Source of the DNA: a virus
Virus record (IMG/VR): IMGVR_UViG_3300032265_001669
Span: 1-44,923 of that record
Direction: 5' to 3' (one strand)
Length of the DNA stretch: 44,923 nucleotides
Position numbers and translations under genes: made by a program. Shown one piece after another: positions 32,998-42,067 of the stretch (position 1 is the first letter of the stretch; every line of letters starts with the position of its first letter). Under the pieces are notes generated by a model. The model was not told the DNA's origin. It made no database searches and was given only the letters and a program-made list of their open reading frames with translations.

Positions 32998-33564
32998 ATG
33001 ACTGTCTATTTTAAAAAAATTGATTCAAGCATTTTTCCAACAGCTCTGATTGATCCTGATTCTATCAAAGGTGAGTTAAAATTTCATTATGGCCATCCTC
33101 GTTATTTTGAAATAAGTGATAAAGATTATGTAGAATCTTTAAAAAAAGTTTTCAAAATACCTCCGGTAAATTTTTATCTAGTAGAAGGACACGGTGTTTT
33201 GCCTCCTCATTTTGATCACGGTCAAGACAGCTGTCTTAATTTTTATATACGGCCAGGCGGTTATACTACTAGTTTTTGGAAACTAAAAGAAAACGCTAAA
33301 AATAGAGTAAGCATTAAGTATGATGCAAAAACTAACACAACAAAAGAAGTTAATACCGGTTATTATTATGAAGATTTAATATTGATAGATCAATTTCAAG
33401 CAATTGCCGGTGAGGCCTATGTTTTAAATATATCAGAAATACATTCTGTAGAAGGTGCTAATCCAGAAAAACCTAGAGCGTTTGTCCAATTGCAATGGAA
33501 CATGACAATGGATCAATTATTAAAATCTTTAAATTTTAACGGAAATAACAATGAAAATTTATAA
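32998..33564 (+). CDS. Fe(II)/2-oxoglutarate oxygenase-like protein
   Basis: 188 residues. Proximal H71-F-D73 (PPHFDHGQDSCLNFYI), distal H149 (SEIHSVEGA) and R160 (KPRAFVQLQW). Two bases after the previous stop. Compact, no extra domains. Substrate unknown. Confidence 0.7.
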   Translation: MTVYFKKIDSSIFPTALIDPDSIKGELKFHYGHPRYFEISDKDYVESLKKVFKIPPVNFYLVEGHGVLPPHFDHGQDSCLNFYIRPGGYTTSFWKLKENAKNRVSIKYDAKTNTTKEVNTGYYYEDLILIDQFQAIAGEAYVLNISEIHSVEGANPEKPRAFVQLQWNMTMDQLLKSLNFNGNNNENL

Positions 33565-34336
33565 ATTAACTACTGCTATTGGAGCAGAAATAACCGGTGT
33601 TGATTTATCGCAACCATTACCATCTACAACTGTAGTAGATTTAAAAAATGCATTAATTGATAATCGTATGATATTTTTTAGAGATCAAGAATTAAATCCT
33701 AACTACTTACCAGAGGTTATGAATCAATTTGGCGAAATTTATATTCATACCGATGAGAAGAAATATAATAATAATCCTAAAATTGGATATGTGTTTTCGG
33801 GGGAAGATACAACATTTTTTGAAGTTGATGGGAAATATATGCATTCTGACAGAACGGCTGTAGCAGAACCCCCTAGAACCTCTATGTTATATATTACCGA
33901 ATGTCCATCTGTCGGTGGCGACACAATATTTGTCAACACCTCTAAGATTTATAATCAAATGGATGACGGTCAAAAATCATTTCTATCGTCTTTATCGGCA
34001 TTGCATGTTGCTCCTGGCAAACGTAGAGACTTGGGCGATTATACAGTAGGAGCAACACATCCGGTCATTGCCATAAGGCCTGAAACACAAGAAAAATATT
34101 TAAATGTCAATGAGATGGCTTCAGTTAGCATAACACGTCTAAAATCAATGGAAAGTAATAATTTGTTATCGAGACTTTTTCACACACTTCGCCACCCCCA
34201 ATATTCTTGTAGACTACGCTGGAGTCCTAATACCATAGCTTGGTGGGACAATTTTGGATCACAACATCAAGCTGTATGGGATTATTATCCTATGCGTCGA
34301 GTTGGTTACAGGGTTCTTTCTAAAAATCTTTACTGA
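33551..34336 (+). CDS. TauD/TfdA family dioxygenase
   Basis: 261 residues. The classic TauD pattern is visible: GAEITGVDLSQPL near the start, H98-S-D100, GGDTIFVNT (about 122-130), THPVIAIRPETQEKYLNVN, and WWDNFGSQHQAVWDYYPMRR with H239 and R250. TauD relatives oxidise small substrates such as taurine or aryloxyacids. Overlaps the previous gene by 14 bases and the convergent SDR by 7. Confidence 0.88.
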   Translation: MKIYKLTTAIGAEITGVDLSQPLPSTTVVDLKNALIDNRMIFFRDQELNPNYLPEVMNQFGEIYIHTDEKKYNNNPKIGYVFSGEDTTFFEVDGKYMHSDRTAVAEPPRTSMLYITECPSVGGDTIFVNTSKIYNQMDDGQKSFLSSLSALHVAPGKRRDLGDYTVGATHPVIAIRPETQEKYLNVNEMASVSITRLKSMESNNLLSRLFHTLRHPQYSCRLRWSPNTIAWWDNFGSQHQAVWDYYPMRRVGYRVLSKNLY

Positions 34337-34992
34337 TTGCCGTAAGCATTACTTATTTCTAAAGATTTAATACTTACCCAAGGCGGTTGAGTTATGATCC
34401 ACTGAATAGTTTCTGCTATATATTCAGCACTCATAGGCATATAAGATTTAAAATCATAGTTTTCGTAAATATCTGTCATAGGCTTGCTATCAGCATCTGC
34501 TGACATCATGGTAGTGTACACTATTTGTGGCTCTAAACTTGTTATAAATACTGGCTTAGTTCGATAGTTTGATAAATTATTACTTAAATTCTTTATAAAC
34601 AACTTTGATGCTTTGTAACACAACTCACCGATACCAGATTTTGGGCCGCCAGATGTGTTGGCTGACCAGCTGGATATATTAATTATATACCCAGCTGTCA
34701 TTTTTGTATAAAATTTTACTAGTAAAAATCCCGCTGATTCTACATTGGTGTTTAATAATTCGTCTACTTTTACACTACCATTAACTCCTGCATTATTAAT
34801 AAACACTTGCGGAGTATACTTATTGACTAGCATGTTTCGAAATTCAGTATCGTTTATGTCCCCAACTTCAGTTACAAATTCTCCGGGAGTCCTAGATACT
34901 CCCACAATTTCATACAAATCTTTAAAGTGTTTTGCACAGGCAAGTCCTATGCCTCGACTAGTGCCAGTTATTAACATTATTGGTTTAGACAT
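34330..34992 (-). CDS. short-chain dehydrogenase/reductase
   Basis: 220 residues. NAD(P)-binding TG-TSRGIG (9-16), N66-N67-A68-G69, active-site S107/S108, and Y126-K-A-S-K130. It would oxidise or reduce an alcohol or ketone. Coupled with an oxygenase upstream. Convergent 7-base overlap with TauD-like gene and no terminator. Confidence 0.88.
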   Translation of the reverse strand: MSKPIMLITGTSRGIGLACAKHFKDLYEIVGVSRTPGEFVTEVGDINDTEFRNMLVNKYTPQVFINNAGVNGSVKVDELLNTNVESAGFLLVKFYTKMTAGYIINISSWSANTSGGPKSGIGELCYKASKLFIKNLSNNLSNYRTKPVFITSLEPQIVYTTMMSADADSKPMTDIYENYDFKSYMPMSAEYIAETIQWIITQPPWVSIKSLEISNAYGNQ

Positions 34993-35677
34993 TTTTTGTT
35001 TTCTCTAGTATTTCTTCCCACGGGTGGTGAATTTGTGTACTGACAATCAACCGTCGTTCACCATTTCGCTCTATAGAATGTACAATTTCAGTTCTTACAA
35101 AATCACCCGTTTGATCTACTTTAGATAATGTATGTGCTGAATGATCAGGGTTTCCTAATAGGCCAAGTTGTTCTTTTTTAGAATTTCCAATTACTTGCCA
35201 TCTTTTTCCAAAATTTGGAATATTGATAGGTTGAATTGCAGGGTGGTTTATATCTCTATTCCACCAGTGCATTTTAGAATTTTCATTGCCATAAACTAGT
35301 ACATTGAATCTGCCAGGTAACGGTTTCATTCCAGGAGTATCAATATGTGGGTTTTCTATAGAAAACAGTTTTGATTGAATTTTATACACAAACATTTGAA
35401 CGTGTATCTGTGTTAATTCTAGCTCGTTTAAAAATTTCTTTACTTGTATCGCAGGAGATGAAGATTGAAAAACAATAGAATCAGTATGATTAGGATTGTT
35501 AAAAATAGGACCACCGGTGTCTGGAAATGTTTCATCAAAATTCTTGATAATCGCTGGGCAATGGATGTCAAACCATTGTTTTGATTCTTCGTTGAATTTA
35601 AAATTTATACTGACGTGCGGAGTTATCATCCAATATTTAGCACAATATTTAACATGTGATTTCAAAATTTGAATCAT
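34985..35677 (-). CDS. Fe(II)/2-oxoglutarate oxygenase-like protein
   Basis: 230 residues from the ATG at 35677; a GTG two codons earlier is a possible but weaker start. Proximal H111-I-D113 (NPHIDTPG), distal H200 (EIVHSIERNGERR) and R208/R209. Leftward two-gene unit with the SDR. No late motif is visible on this strand upstream. Confidence 0.68.
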   Translation of the reverse strand: MIQILKSHVKYCAKYWMITPHVSINFKFNEESKQWFDIHCPAIIKNFDETFPDTGGPIFNNPNHTDSIVFQSSSPAIQVKKFLNELELTQIHVQMFVYKIQSKLFSIENPHIDTPGMKPLPGRFNVLVYGNENSKMHWWNRDINHPAIQPINIPNFGKRWQVIGNSKKEQLGLLGNPDHSAHTLSKVDQTGDFVRTEIVHSIERNGERRLIVSTQIHHPWEEILEKTKNV

Positions 35678-35690
35678 GCACACTGCCGTA

Positions 35691-35698
35691 CATAAATA
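35691..35698 (+). promoter_or_regulatory. T4-late-type promoter (CATAAATA)
   Basis: Plus-strand CATAAATA ends 22 bases before the ATG at 35721, in a divergent gap. This is the best late motif inside the island and would drive the last four genes up to 38990. Confidence 0.6.
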
Positions 35699-35720
35699 CT
35701 GATACTTTTAAAAACAACCT

Positions 35721-36362
35721 ATGATACCAGAAGATCTAAGTCGATATCGATATCAAATTGAAAAATGGCCTGAAGACAAAACTACATGGGCAAGTCTTAA
35801 AGGATCCACGACTACCAAAAATCTTACTAGATTAATACACAATCTCACAGGATTTGATGATAGCTACCGAGAACTAATTGATAATTTGGACAAATTTGAT
35901 TTACATTGCGGATCTAAAACGCCAACGGCTCCACGATCGTTAGTGTATGCACAGACCGGACCTTTAAGAGAATGCAGAACCATTTATCTAGCAAATAACA
36001 TGGAACGATCGGAACTAGTTGATAAATCTGTGTTTCCTAAAACTTTTTTATTTTTAAGAAAATTAAAGCAGTTGATAGAGGAAGAAAATCCTAGAAGGTT
36101 AACCAGAGCATACGTTACTACTCTAGGACCCGGAAAACAAATATATCCGCATAATGATACAATAGCACCATATTTTGATAATATTGAAAGGTATCAATTT
36201 TATTATACAGGAACAGATGAAGTTTTACAGATAGTAGGAGATACTCTATTTCCTGTCAAACCAGGAGACTTGTATTACCTCGATCATAAACAAATTCACT
36301 CATATCATAATAAAAGTTCTTTAGATTTGATGCTGATGGTATTTGATTTAGCCATAGTTTAA
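35721..36362 (+). CDS. Fe(II)/2-oxoglutarate oxygenase-like protein, AspH-like
   Basis: 213 residues. Proximal H144-N-D146 (YPHNDTIAPYFDNIERYQF), distal H193 (QIHSYHN). The expected co-substrate Arg about ten residues after the distal His is absent (the stretch reads SSLDLMLMVF), so it may use another anchor or be altered. The long N-terminal part has GSKTPTAPRSLVYAQTG. Substrate unknown. Confidence 0.6.
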   Translation: MIPEDLSRYRYQIEKWPEDKTTWASLKGSTTTKNLTRLIHNLTGFDDSYRELIDNLDKFDLHCGSKTPTAPRSLVYAQTGPLRECRTIYLANNMERSELVDKSVFPKTFLFLRKLKQLIEEENPRRLTRAYVTTLGPGKQIYPHNDTIAPYFDNIERYQFYYTGTDEVLQIVGDTLFPVKPGDLYYLDHKQIHSYHNKSSLDLMLMVFDLAIV

Positions 36363-36387
36363 TGTACGTGCGAATAAAAGGAAACTT

Positions 36388-37068
36388 ATGATTAGTCATA
36401 GATCAATACAATTGACAGATGCTCAAGCAATTTTAACAGAAATTGTCAACGACCCCGACCCAAATTGGTTTAGACCAAAGGGTAAACCTGGTAAACAACT
36501 TCATGATGATTCACCCGGAGATTTTGACTTAGGTGCAATGAAATTTGTTAATAAAAATTTAAATTATTTTTATTTTATTAATATGATATCATATGCCCTC
36601 AAAAACAATTACGAATATAATCCAAATTATCCCCATACATTAAATTTTTGTAATAGGATGAGAGAAGTACTAAATGAACCTGGTCCGTTTGGCAGAATGT
36701 GTATATGGAATTTAGATGCTCATTGTAAATTATTGCCTCACACTGATGCATGGAAATATCATAAACGAATCAAAAGATATATACTCTGTGTAAGTACGCA
36801 TGCCGGTAACGAAGCATTAATAAGAATTGCTGGTGAAAAAATTGATGTTAAACAGGGATTATTTTTTAGTTTTAATCCCGACACCGATATACATGAGTTT
36901 GTAAATTATACCGATCGTCCTTTTTATTTTATTGGTTTTGATTATTGGAACATTGAAAAATTATCCGAAGCAAGTTTAGAAAATAATATAACAATCGATA
37001 CTGTGATACCATACACAGAAGAATATGGGGGCCATGGATATACTACCAGATTTATGGGCCCGGAATAA
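36388..37068 (+). CDS. Fe(II)/2-oxoglutarate oxygenase-like protein, AspH-like
   Basis: 226 residues. Proximal H118-T-D120 (LLPHTDAWKYHKRIKRYI), distal H169 (DIHEFVNY), R177 (DRPFYF). AAAGGAAA site. The block order is that of aspartyl/asparaginyl beta-hydroxylase-type enzymes. Followed by the fifth radical SAM gene, with which it probably shares a transcript. Confidence 0.7.
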   Translation: MISHRSIQLTDAQAILTEIVNDPDPNWFRPKGKPGKQLHDDSPGDFDLGAMKFVNKNLNYFYFINMISYALKNNYEYNPNYPHTLNFCNRMREVLNEPGPFGRMCIWNLDAHCKLLPHTDAWKYHKRIKRYILCVSTHAGNEALIRIAGEKIDVKQGLFFSFNPDTDIHEFVNYTDRPFYFIGFDYWNIEKLSEASLENNITIDTVIPYTEEYGGHGYTTRFMGPE

Positions 37069-37087
37069 TTAAAAGGAAAAAGAAATT

Positions 37088-38413
37088 ATGTTTTGTAAAA
37101 CTGTTTGGAGCGGGTTGCATATTTTACCTGACGGATACATTAGATTATGTTCTATTGGGCAAAATTCTAATAAAAAATTAGACATGCAACGTGCCAGAGA
37201 TAAAGATGGCAAGGTAATGCATATACTAACCCATAGTATCTATCAAATAATGAATAGTGATAAACACAAAGAAGTTAGATTATTCAATGTTAATAATCCT
37301 GATAAATGGAGTCCGCATTGCGACTGTTGTGAGAATCGAGAGATAATAACAAATCATGATAGAAACCATAAAAATAAAAGTCGTAGAATATATTTGCTGA
37401 AAATAGAAGATGATAATGTTGTGTCAGAAGAAGACTATCAGCAAAACAAAATAGATAGTGAGGGTAATATAGATTGGATGCCAAGCTCGTTGGATATAAG
37501 ATTTGGCAATTTGTGTAATCAAAAATGCATTATGTGTAGCCCTGCGTTTAGCAATTTATGGTACGAAGAACATTTTGATTACTTTAAAACTAATTCGTTT
37601 GGGCAAGGAACTAAAATTACAGTTACCAAAAACACAGATACTGGTAAATGGATGGAGCCTGCTGAACTTCAATGGTATGAAGATCCTAGATGGTGGCCAA
37701 AGTTTGAAGAAATGATGCCGCATTTAAAACATATCTATATCACAGGCGGCGAACCAATGGTTACTCCAGCTCATGATATCATGCTTGATAAACTAATCGA
37801 AGCTGGTTACGCAAAAAATATATGGATAGAATACGATACAAATGCCAGTGCTATCAATAATAAAATAGCACAACGATGGAGTCATTTTAAGAAAGTAGAT
37901 ATTCGTGCTAGTATGGATGCAATTGGCAATCAATATGAATTGATAAGATTTGGTGGTAAATGGGAAAAATTTCAAAACAATATTAAAACTTTGAAACAGT
38001 ATGAAAAAGATTCTGGTGGTATAGTGAATTTATTATCAGTTAGTACATGTTTTCAAATTCCCACAGTGTACAGCATTATTGAAAGCGAAGAATGGTGCAA
38101 GAGTGTTGGGGTTAATTTTCATTTAAGATTTTTAGAAGGGCCTGCTCGATTATCAGTATCTTCATTATCTGACAAATCAAAACAAGAGTTGCTGGACTAT
38201 TATATAGAAAATCGAGATAAAGCAGATAAAGCACCAATGATTATAACATATTTAAAAAATCACATGGGTGATAAATTTTATAAACCCGATGAAGTAGTAG
38301 AGTTTATAAAATTTATGAATTATCTCGATGGCACAAGAAAAACTGATTGGAAATTAACTTTCCCCCAAGTATCACAAATGATAGAGAAAAATGAAATACA
38401 GAAAGCTGGGTAA
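37088..38413 (+). CDS. radical SAM protein with N-terminal cysteine block
   Basis: 441 residues. Internal motif C143-x3-C147-x2-C150 (CNQKCIMC), ITGGEPM downstream. N-terminal block has C3, C21, C78, C80, C81, like the proteins at 6.4-10.4 kb but with longer spacing. So this island enzyme is related in architecture to the distant cluster. Strong AAAAGGAAAA site. It overlaps the next oxygenase by 23 bases. Confidence 0.8.
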   Translation: MFCKTVWSGLHILPDGYIRLCSIGQNSNKKLDMQRARDKDGKVMHILTHSIYQIMNSDKHKEVRLFNVNNPDKWSPHCDCCENREIITNHDRNHKNKSRRIYLLKIEDDNVVSEEDYQQNKIDSEGNIDWMPSSLDIRFGNLCNQKCIMCSPAFSNLWYEEHFDYFKTNSFGQGTKITVTKNTDTGKWMEPAELQWYEDPRWWPKFEEMMPHLKHIYITGGEPMVTPAHDIMLDKLIEAGYAKNIWIEYDTNASAINNKIAQRWSHFKKVDIRASMDAIGNQYELIRFGGKWEKFQNNIKTLKQYEKDSGGIVNLLSVSTCFQIPTVYSIIESEEWCKSVGVNFHLRFLEGPARLSVSSLSDKSKQELLDYYIENRDKADKAPMIITYLKNHMGDKFYKPDEVVEFIKFMNYLDGTRKTDWKLTFPQVSQMIEKNEIQKAG

Positions 38414-38990
38414 GTTGCCAATAGAAACTATTGATTTCTTTTTGGTCGAAATACTAAAAAGAAAAAAGGCCGACTCTCCATACCAATGGATACATTTTGA
38501 CGAATACCTCAATGACGAATTTTTAAAAATTTTTACCAATACGGAATTAAAAATTCAATGGGACGAAAATAAAACCAAACCCATTCAGAAAGCATTTTAC
38601 TCTGATCCAGGTCATGGTTTTAGAATACACAAAGACGGTTTTCAATGTAACAGTGCATTGAATGTCACTGTGTCATGCAATCCCGGTGATTGGGTAAGAT
38701 GGTACGACGAACAGTATATCAATAGCATATCAAAAATTGATTACTCTAACAATTTTGGCAAAAGTAGAAACACTAATATATTTGACTATGAAAATATACC
38801 GTATGTTGAAGAGTTACATACTGAAGTGGGCGATGTGTATGTGCTAGATGTTAATACATATCACAGTTTTAAATGTATAGGAGATAAACCTCGAATCATA
38901 TTACAAACCAAATTTGAAGGTTTTCCAGTGTTAGATACTATTGATAAATCGCTTGCAAAAAATAGTTTTTCTAATCTAATTTCAAAATAA
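38391..38990 (+). CDS. Fe(II)/2-oxoglutarate oxygenase-like protein
   Basis: 199 residues. Proximal H80-K-D82 (FRIHKDGFQCNSALNVTVSC), distal H158 (NTYHSFKC), R168 (KPRIILQTKF). The site is complete. Start lies within the radical SAM gene; a later TTG is possible. It ends one base before the convergent fibre gene's stop. Last gene of the island. Confidence 0.68.
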   Translation: MKYRKLGKLPIETIDFFLVEILKRKKADSPYQWIHFDEYLNDEFLKIFTNTELKIQWDENKTKPIQKAFYSDPGHGFRIHKDGFQCNSALNVTVSCNPGDWVRWYDEQYINSISKIDYSNNFGKSRNTNIFDYENIPYVEELHTEVGDVYVLDVNTYHSFKCIGDKPRIILQTKFEGFPVLDTIDKSLAKNSFSNLISK

Positions 38991-38991
38991 A

Positions 38992-40509
38992 TTAATGAAC
39001 AGCCACCCAAGCTCCATTTGCGTATGCTGTTATCTTTAGTGTGACACTGTCATAAAACATCATTCCTTCTACTGGTGGAGATGTTAAGACAAGGGTAGCA
39101 CCGGTCAATGTTCCAGCTGTAGTTGTAATTGCGCTGCCGCCACTGGTAGTTGACAAGGTAAATGTTGTAGAACCGTTAGTAGCTGTAATAAAATATGTCG
39201 TTGGGTTGCTATAACCAGTTATGGTTGCACCGGATAGTGTACCACTGATTGTAATTTGTCTACCAACTGCTAAGTTTCCTGCAAAAGAAGTTCCTAATGT
39301 AAATGCGCCACCGGTGGCTACAGTAATCGTACCAGATAATGTTACAGTATTACTAACTGCTGTTGTTGCGGCCGCAGTTCCTGCAAATGTTGGCAATATA
39401 GGCATTACAGAAAATCGTACTTGTGATCCTGTATTTGATTGTGTAGTTATCATTACACCACTTGAATTCTTGCATTGGATTTTTACGTCAGTTTGCAGTT
39501 GTCCTGTAGAGACTGCGCCGTACACTGTAGATGAAATCTGTGAACCGGTAAGTAAGTTTGTACCGTCATAGCCCATAAATCGTAAAGTGTGTATTTTATC
39601 TCCAGTTGTTAAGGCAACCTGTGAAGTAGTTGTTCCAGCATATCTTCCAAAATTTGTATATGTACCGTTACCTCCGGGGGAGATTAGATATGAATATATC
39701 CCAAGCTGTGTTAAGTCGGGTGAAAACATCTGAAAACGTGTTCCCATATCCGCATCCAAGAATAAACCAGTGTTTAAATTTCCTGATCCATCTGCGGTAA
39801 TAAAATTGAGTCTTCCAGGTACGGCTGTAGAGGTAACAGGAAATCTTGTTGACACCGCAGATGCTATCATTGATGCTGTTTTATAAGATCCAGAGCTATA
39901 CCCTTGAGCTGATATTTTAACTAAGTTGTCGCTAGCCGCTACAGCAAGCGGAACTGCCTCTGTGCCTCTTGCTCTATTGCCTATTAAGTTAAAGACAATA
40001 TCTCCATTATTTAGGAATTGATTTGATATGACACTTCCATTAATATTAATATCACCCATTCCGGTAATATTAAAACTATTTAAGTTCAAATTACCACCTA
40101 AATTAGGATTAGTATCTGAGATAATATTAGTTAGACCGCCTGTTGTTGCTGTTATACGATTATTAGCATCGTCATAGGTAAAAGTAATACCAGTATTGTA
40201 TGAATTACCAGCTGTTAGGGCCGCACCCACTGCATCTTGGGCACGTTCTGTTGTAAAATATAAGTTAGAATTTTCAGTTACTTGTGCTGTATTAAGATTT
40301 AAGTTTCCAATAGAAAAATCAATTTGCTGAGTAGTCGGGTTAAATGTAAAACCGTTTCCTGCGCTTGTTTCTAGAACGTGCTTACCGCCAGCGGTAATGC
40401 CGTCACCGATATATAATTTTTGAGTATCTGTTGTGTAAACAATTTCACCCTGGTCAAATGTGATACTTGTTCTTTGACTGTTAGTTCCGCGTCTAATGCG
40501 TAGCGACAT
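38992..40509 (-). CDS. fibre-type virion protein with Mtd-like N-terminus
   Basis: 505 residues. The N-terminal LRIRRGTNSQRTSITFDQGEIVYTTDTQKLYIGDG block matches the Mtd N-terminal/hyaluronate-lyase-type domain that anchors phage fibres. An NLYFTTERAQDAV repeat-type segment follows, then Ser/Thr/Gly-rich beta structure, and a GMMFYDSVTLKITAYANGAWVAVH C-terminus. Probably a tail or neck fibre. Read from a late-type motif with GGAG before the ATG. Confidence 0.8.
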   Translation of the reverse strand: MSLRIRRGTNSQRTSITFDQGEIVYTTDTQKLYIGDGITAGGKHVLETSAGNGFTFNPTTQQIDFSIGNLNLNTAQVTENSNLYFTTERAQDAVGAALTAGNSYNTGITFTYDDANNRITATTGGLTNIISDTNPNLGGNLNLNSFNITGMGDININGSVISNQFLNNGDIVFNLIGNRARGTEAVPLAVAASDNLVKISAQGYSSGSYKTASMIASAVSTRFPVTSTAVPGRLNFITADGSGNLNTGLFLDADMGTRFQMFSPDLTQLGIYSYLISPGGNGTYTNFGRYAGTTTSQVALTTGDKIHTLRFMGYDGTNLLTGSQISSTVYGAVSTGQLQTDVKIQCKNSSGVMITTQSNTGSQVRFSVMPILPTFAGTAAATTAVSNTVTLSGTITVATGGAFTLGTSFAGNLAVGRQITISGTLSGATITGYSNPTTYFITATNGSTTFTLSTTSGGSAITTTAGTLTGATLVLTSPPVEGMMFYDSVTLKITAYANGAWVAVH

Positions 40510-40554
40510 AAGCTATCTCCGTTTTTCTGTAATCAATCGAATGATTTTATAGTG

Positions 40555-40562
40555 TATTTATT
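40555..40562 (-). promoter_or_regulatory. T4-late-type promoter (AATAAATA)
   Basis: Minus-strand AATAAATA about 45 bases before the Mtd-like fibre gene. It pairs this gene with the other fibre gene in having a late motif. Confidence 0.6.
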
Positions 40563-40586
40563 CAAATGCTTAGAAGCGATAGCCAC

Positions 40587-40610
40587 AAAAATAGGGCCCG
40601 TAGGCCCTAT
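40587..40610 (-). terminator. rho-independent terminator for the 40.6-44.7 kb block
   Basis: Minus strand: an 8-bp stem ATAGGGCC/GGCCCTAT with a 4-base loop (40591-40610), followed by a run of T. It ends the leftward hydrolase transcript ahead of the fibre gene's promoter. Confidence 0.85.
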
Positions 40611-40637
40611 TAAAATGCTAGTATATTAGATAAATTA

Positions 40638-41375
40638 TCAATTGTGTAGCCAGTAGTCTAAGAATCTCCTAACACGACTGTAGCTTAACTCAGTAACCGC
40701 AGAATTATATTCCATAGGATATCCCTCGGCATTGAGTCTGTAGGGTTTAGGAGTATCGAACGCATGATACGCCCCAGGATACATGTATAAATGATAATTA
40801 GAATTAGTGGTTGTATCATTGAGATGACAACTATGTTGAATTCCTTGCAGATTCAAGCCATCCTGATCGCCGATGTGGATTTCCAGTGGTGTATTACTAG
40901 ACCAATACGGTCCGCCTGTAAAATTAAGTCGACAACTGGGATAAAATGATACCATTGCTGTTAAACCTTTAATGCCGCCACGTTGTGCGATATTTAAAGC
41001 CACTGCACCGCCGTGACTGTAACCTACTAGACCTATGCTGCCTAGGTGCCAACTCTGTTGTGATATCCAGGCAATGGCTTTTACTACATCTTCAGTTCTA
41101 TCTGCAGGCATAACCGATCTACCCTGTCCTGTTTTACAAATATTTGTGTACCCACGTGGTCCAAAACTATCTAAAATAACTACATTATAACCCCAGGAAC
41201 TAATAGTATTTGCATGGGTGCGATACATAGGATTACTAATGCCATCGCACCCATGCAAAAGAATCACAGTGGGTTTAGGAGTTAAATCTGCTTGAACCAC
41301 GGTAATGGGGCTACCATCACACGCTGATAAAATCCAGCATAATAAAACTGTTAAAATTAGACGAAGTTTAATCAT
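40638..41375 (-). CDS. secreted dienelactone-hydrolase-like lipoprotein
   Basis: 245 residues. Signal peptide with lipobox L-S-A-C (C19). Alpha/beta-hydrolase features: HGCDG oxyanion region (41-45), nucleophile S120 in GYSHGG, D170/D172 in GDQDG, and H204 in GAYHAFD. Dienelactone hydrolases cleave cyclic esters or related esters. A lipid-anchored phage esterase could act on cell-envelope acyl groups or fibres' target; that is inference. Confidence 0.82.
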   Translation of the reverse strand: MIKLRLILTVLLCWILSACDGSPITVVQADLTPKPTVILLHGCDGISNPMYRTHANTISSWGYNVVILDSFGPRGYTNICKTGQGRSVMPADRTEDVVKAIAWISQQSWHLGSIGLVGYSHGGAVALNIAQRGGIKGLTAMVSFYPSCRLNFTGGPYWSSNTPLEIHIGDQDGLNLQGIQHSCHLNDTTTNSNYHLYMYPGAYHAFDTPKPYRLNAEGYPMEYNSAVTELSYSRVRRFLDYWLHN

Positions 41376-41406
41376 TGCGTTCTCTTAGTTAAGTATATTA
41401 AATTTT

Positions 41407-42012
41407 TCACATTGTTGGGCCGTTCCCAGACTTAAATCCAATGCTTCCACCTTCTGCTTCGATGTTTTTGATGACATCTTCAAATAAGATGGGTGCAAAG
41501 TCTGGAGTTTGCTCCACACAAACGCAATGATAGCGTGGATCAATTTCATCGCTGTATAAAACTTCGCCAGTTTTAGCATCTACTCCACGAGCCTTCTTCA
41601 CACGATTTGCGTGAGTGTGTCCGTGAATGTTTGTACCAAAGCGCCCCATTGAATCACTATGTAATGGGATATGGCTAAGGATCATACCGTTCATAACATG
41701 GTATGCACGTAATTCTCTAAAGTACATCCTGTACTCGTCGTCACGGAAGATGTCGTGGTTACCGCGGATTAACACCTTGTCGCCGTTCAAGCGGCTCATG
41801 ATCTTTAACGCTTTACGGTTGATCACAACGTCGCCCAAATGGTACACCTTGTCAGTGGGCTTGACTCTTTCGTTCCAAGCCTTGACCATAGCTTCGTCCA
41901 TTTCTTCAGGACTATCCCACGGCCTTAACTTTGTAACACCGTCATTACGGGTGAAGCGACATACACCGGTGTGTCCGAAATGCGTGTCGCTAACTAAAAA
42001 TACACTTGGCAT
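41407..42012 (-). CDS. metallophosphoesterase
   Basis: 201 residues. Motifs: SDTHFGH (8-14), GDVV (about 61), GNHD (about 85), SHIP, and GHTH (about 131). Standard two-metal phosphatase of phage type, differing from the 296-residue one. GGAGG site and a perfect promoter. Substrate unknown, possibly nucleotides or RNA/DNA ends, next to a kinase gene. Confidence 0.86.
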   Translation of the reverse strand: MPSVFLVSDTHFGHTGVCRFTRNDGVTKLRPWDSPEEMDEAMVKAWNERVKPTDKVYHLGDVVINRKALKIMSRLNGDKVLIRGNHDIFRDDEYRMYFRELRAYHVMNGMILSHIPLHSDSMGRFGTNIHGHTHANRVKKARGVDAKTGEVLYSDEIDPRYHCVCVEQTPDFAPILFEDVIKNIEAEGGSIGFKSGNGPTM

Positions 42013-42038
42013 ATTCGCCTCCCTTCATTTAAAATAGT

Positions 42039-42067
42039 ATTATAACACCAAAATTTGATCCTGTCAA
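42039..42067 (-). promoter_or_regulatory. consensus sigma-70 promoter
   Basis: TTGACA (42062-42067), 17-base spacer, TATAAT (42039-42044) on the minus strand. Overlaps the end of the kinase gene; drives the phosphoesterase and the hydrolase. Confidence 0.85.

Noticed and set aside
34330-34336. Convergent overlap as an assembly error
   Set aside because: Both proteins keep full-length family features up to their ends, so a true 7-base overlap is more likely.
39221-39571. Plus-strand open frame of 116 codons inside the Mtd-like fibre gene
   Set aside because: Valine/proline-rich antisense of a repetitive Gly/Thr gene, with no start signal.
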